Shown here: positions 5,459 to 6,014 of the stretch, piece by piece | Layout: each line of letters starts with the position of its first letter | Numbering within the stretch: position 1 is the stretch's first letter | Source of the DNA: Actinomycetota bacterium | GTDB taxonomy: Bacteria > Actinomycetota > Acidimicrobiia > Acidimicrobiales > Palsa-688 | Assembly: GCA_023489205.1 (NCBI GenBank) | Contig: JAMDDF010000064.1 | Span: 1 to 6,014 of the forward strand | Length of the DNA: 6,014 nt | Direction: 5' to 3' | Made by a program: the position numbers and the translations under genes | The notes under the pieces: model-generated | What the model saw: only the letters and a program-made list of their open reading frames with translations | What the model was told of the DNA's origin: nothing | The model's database searches: none

Positions 5459-6014
5459 TCAGCGAGCCGTCGCAGCGAAGGCCTCCCTCAGCAGCGCGCG
5501 CAGCTCGCGCTCTAGTTCGTGGAACGCTTCGCTGTCCTCGATACCCTCTGGGCGAGGGCGCGGGAGGGCGATGTCCACGGGTTGGCCCAATTTCCCCTGT
5601 CTCATCACGGAGACCTGGTCGGAAAGCACGACCGCTTCGGTGACGGAGTGGGTCACGAACACGACCGTCGGCCTCTCGGCTTGCCAGAGGTCCAAGAGGA
5701 GATGGGCCACGTGTTCGCGTGTGATCTCGTCAAGAGCACCAAATGGCTCGTCCATGAGCAGCACTGGCGGTGCGAAGGAGAACGCCCGAGCGATTGCGAC
5801 CCGTTGGCGCATGCCGCCCGAGAGCTGCGCTGGGAGCCGGTCCATGGCATCGGAGAGCCCGAGGAGCCCGAGGATAGTTTCGGGGTCGCGCGGCTGGCAC
5901 TCTGCTCTCCGGTTCAGCTGAAGAGGGAGTTTGACGTTGTCGAGGACGCTGCGCCAGGGCAGGAGGGCCGGCGACTGGGGCACCCAGCCCAGGTGCTTGC
6001 GGCGGCTTGCCTCT
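5459..6014 (-). CDS. ABC transporter ATP-binding subunit, SsuB/TauB/ThiZ-like (partial, N-terminus outside window)
   Basis: The frame continues through the right edge: codons before the internal GTG at 5983 read EASRRKHLGW and join directly to VPQSPALLPW, so the true start lies beyond 6014. The visible 184 residues are the C-terminal two thirds or so of a nitrate/sulfonate/taurine-type ATPase. Numbered from the edge, they contain the Q-loop Gln13 (VPQSPALLPWRSVLDNV), signature LSGGMRQRVAIARAF (64-78), Walker B VLLMDEP (84-90, catalytic Glu89), D-loop GALDE and switch His122 (VFVTHSVTEAV). The Walker A part is not in the window. The C-terminal tail (about 144-184) is Arg/Glu-rich, as usual for the group. 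It powers the permease encoded 10 bp downstream and acts on the cytoplasmic face of the membrane. This is the first visible gene of the operon, so the operon promoter and any ligand-sensing leader lie outside the window. Confidence 0.95.
   Translation of the reverse strand, partial: EASRRKHLGWVPQSPALLPWRSVLDNVKLPLQLNRRAECQPRDPETILGLLGLSDAMDRLPAQLSGGMRQRVAIARAFSFAPPVLLMDEPFGALDEITREHVAHLLLDLWQAERPTVVFVTHSVTEAVVLSDQVSVMRQGKLGQPVDIALPRPRPEGIEDSEAFHELERELRALLREAFAATAR

Noticed and set aside
5449..5990. + strand open frames opposite the ABC ATPase
   Set aside because: The opposite strand encodes every diagnostic ABC ATPase motif in order, so these are antisense shadows.

Overview
The window is GC-rich DNA that most likely comes from an actinomycete. 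The best marker is a secreted resuscitation-promoting-factor-like (Rpf/transglycosylase-like) protein with a long Thr/Ala/Pro linker; Thr-rich secreted proteins of this style recall Acidimicrobiia. That class assignment is an inference from protein style, not a phylogenetic result. Five complete genes and two partial ones account for nearly all of the sequence. The gaps between them are short (5-130 bp), and no gene-free stretch exceeds 300 bp. I see no rRNA, tRNA, CRISPR array or recognisable insertion sequence.

Layout: the left part is on the + strand. It opens with the last 59 codons of a protein (2-181) whose tail resembles TraG/TraD-type conjugative coupling ATPases. Five bases later, behind a strong AGGAGG, comes a 307-aa AAA+ ATPase (187-1110) of the Orc1/Cdc6-like ATP-binding group. 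It has Walker A and B motifs and a helical lid, but no C-terminal winged helix. The two look translationally linked and may be the edge of a mobile or conjugative module. A perfect 12-bp inverted repeat brackets the end of the ATPase gene, just before the convergent neighbour.

Everything from 1192 to 6014 is on the - strand. Read in the direction of transcription, the first three genes form an ABC importer operon: ATPase (partial, 5459-6014), then permease (4708-5448), then substrate-binding protein of the NMT1/SsuA/ThiY type (3500-4711). Gene spacing is 10 bp and then a 4-bp ATGA overlap. The substrate could be a pyrimidine or thiamine precursor, a sulfonate, nitrate or something similar, and cannot be fixed from the window. 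Next comes the Rpf-like cell-wall hydrolase (1771-3369), with an N-terminal signal peptide, a helical region, 15-bp tandem repeats encoding the linker, and a C-terminal catalytic domain. Last is an ArsR-family repressor (1192-1683) with an unusual basic disordered tail and a near-perfect palindrome just upstream of its start, a likely autoregulatory operator.

The most interesting points are the coupled TraG-like tail and Orc1/Cdc6-like ATPase that lacks its winged helix, the inverted repeat at the end of that gene, the repeat-expanded Rpf linker, the ArsR palindrome and tail, and a duplicated ATGAGCCACAGCC start-like segment in the binding protein gene. Nothing here proves a wholly new system.
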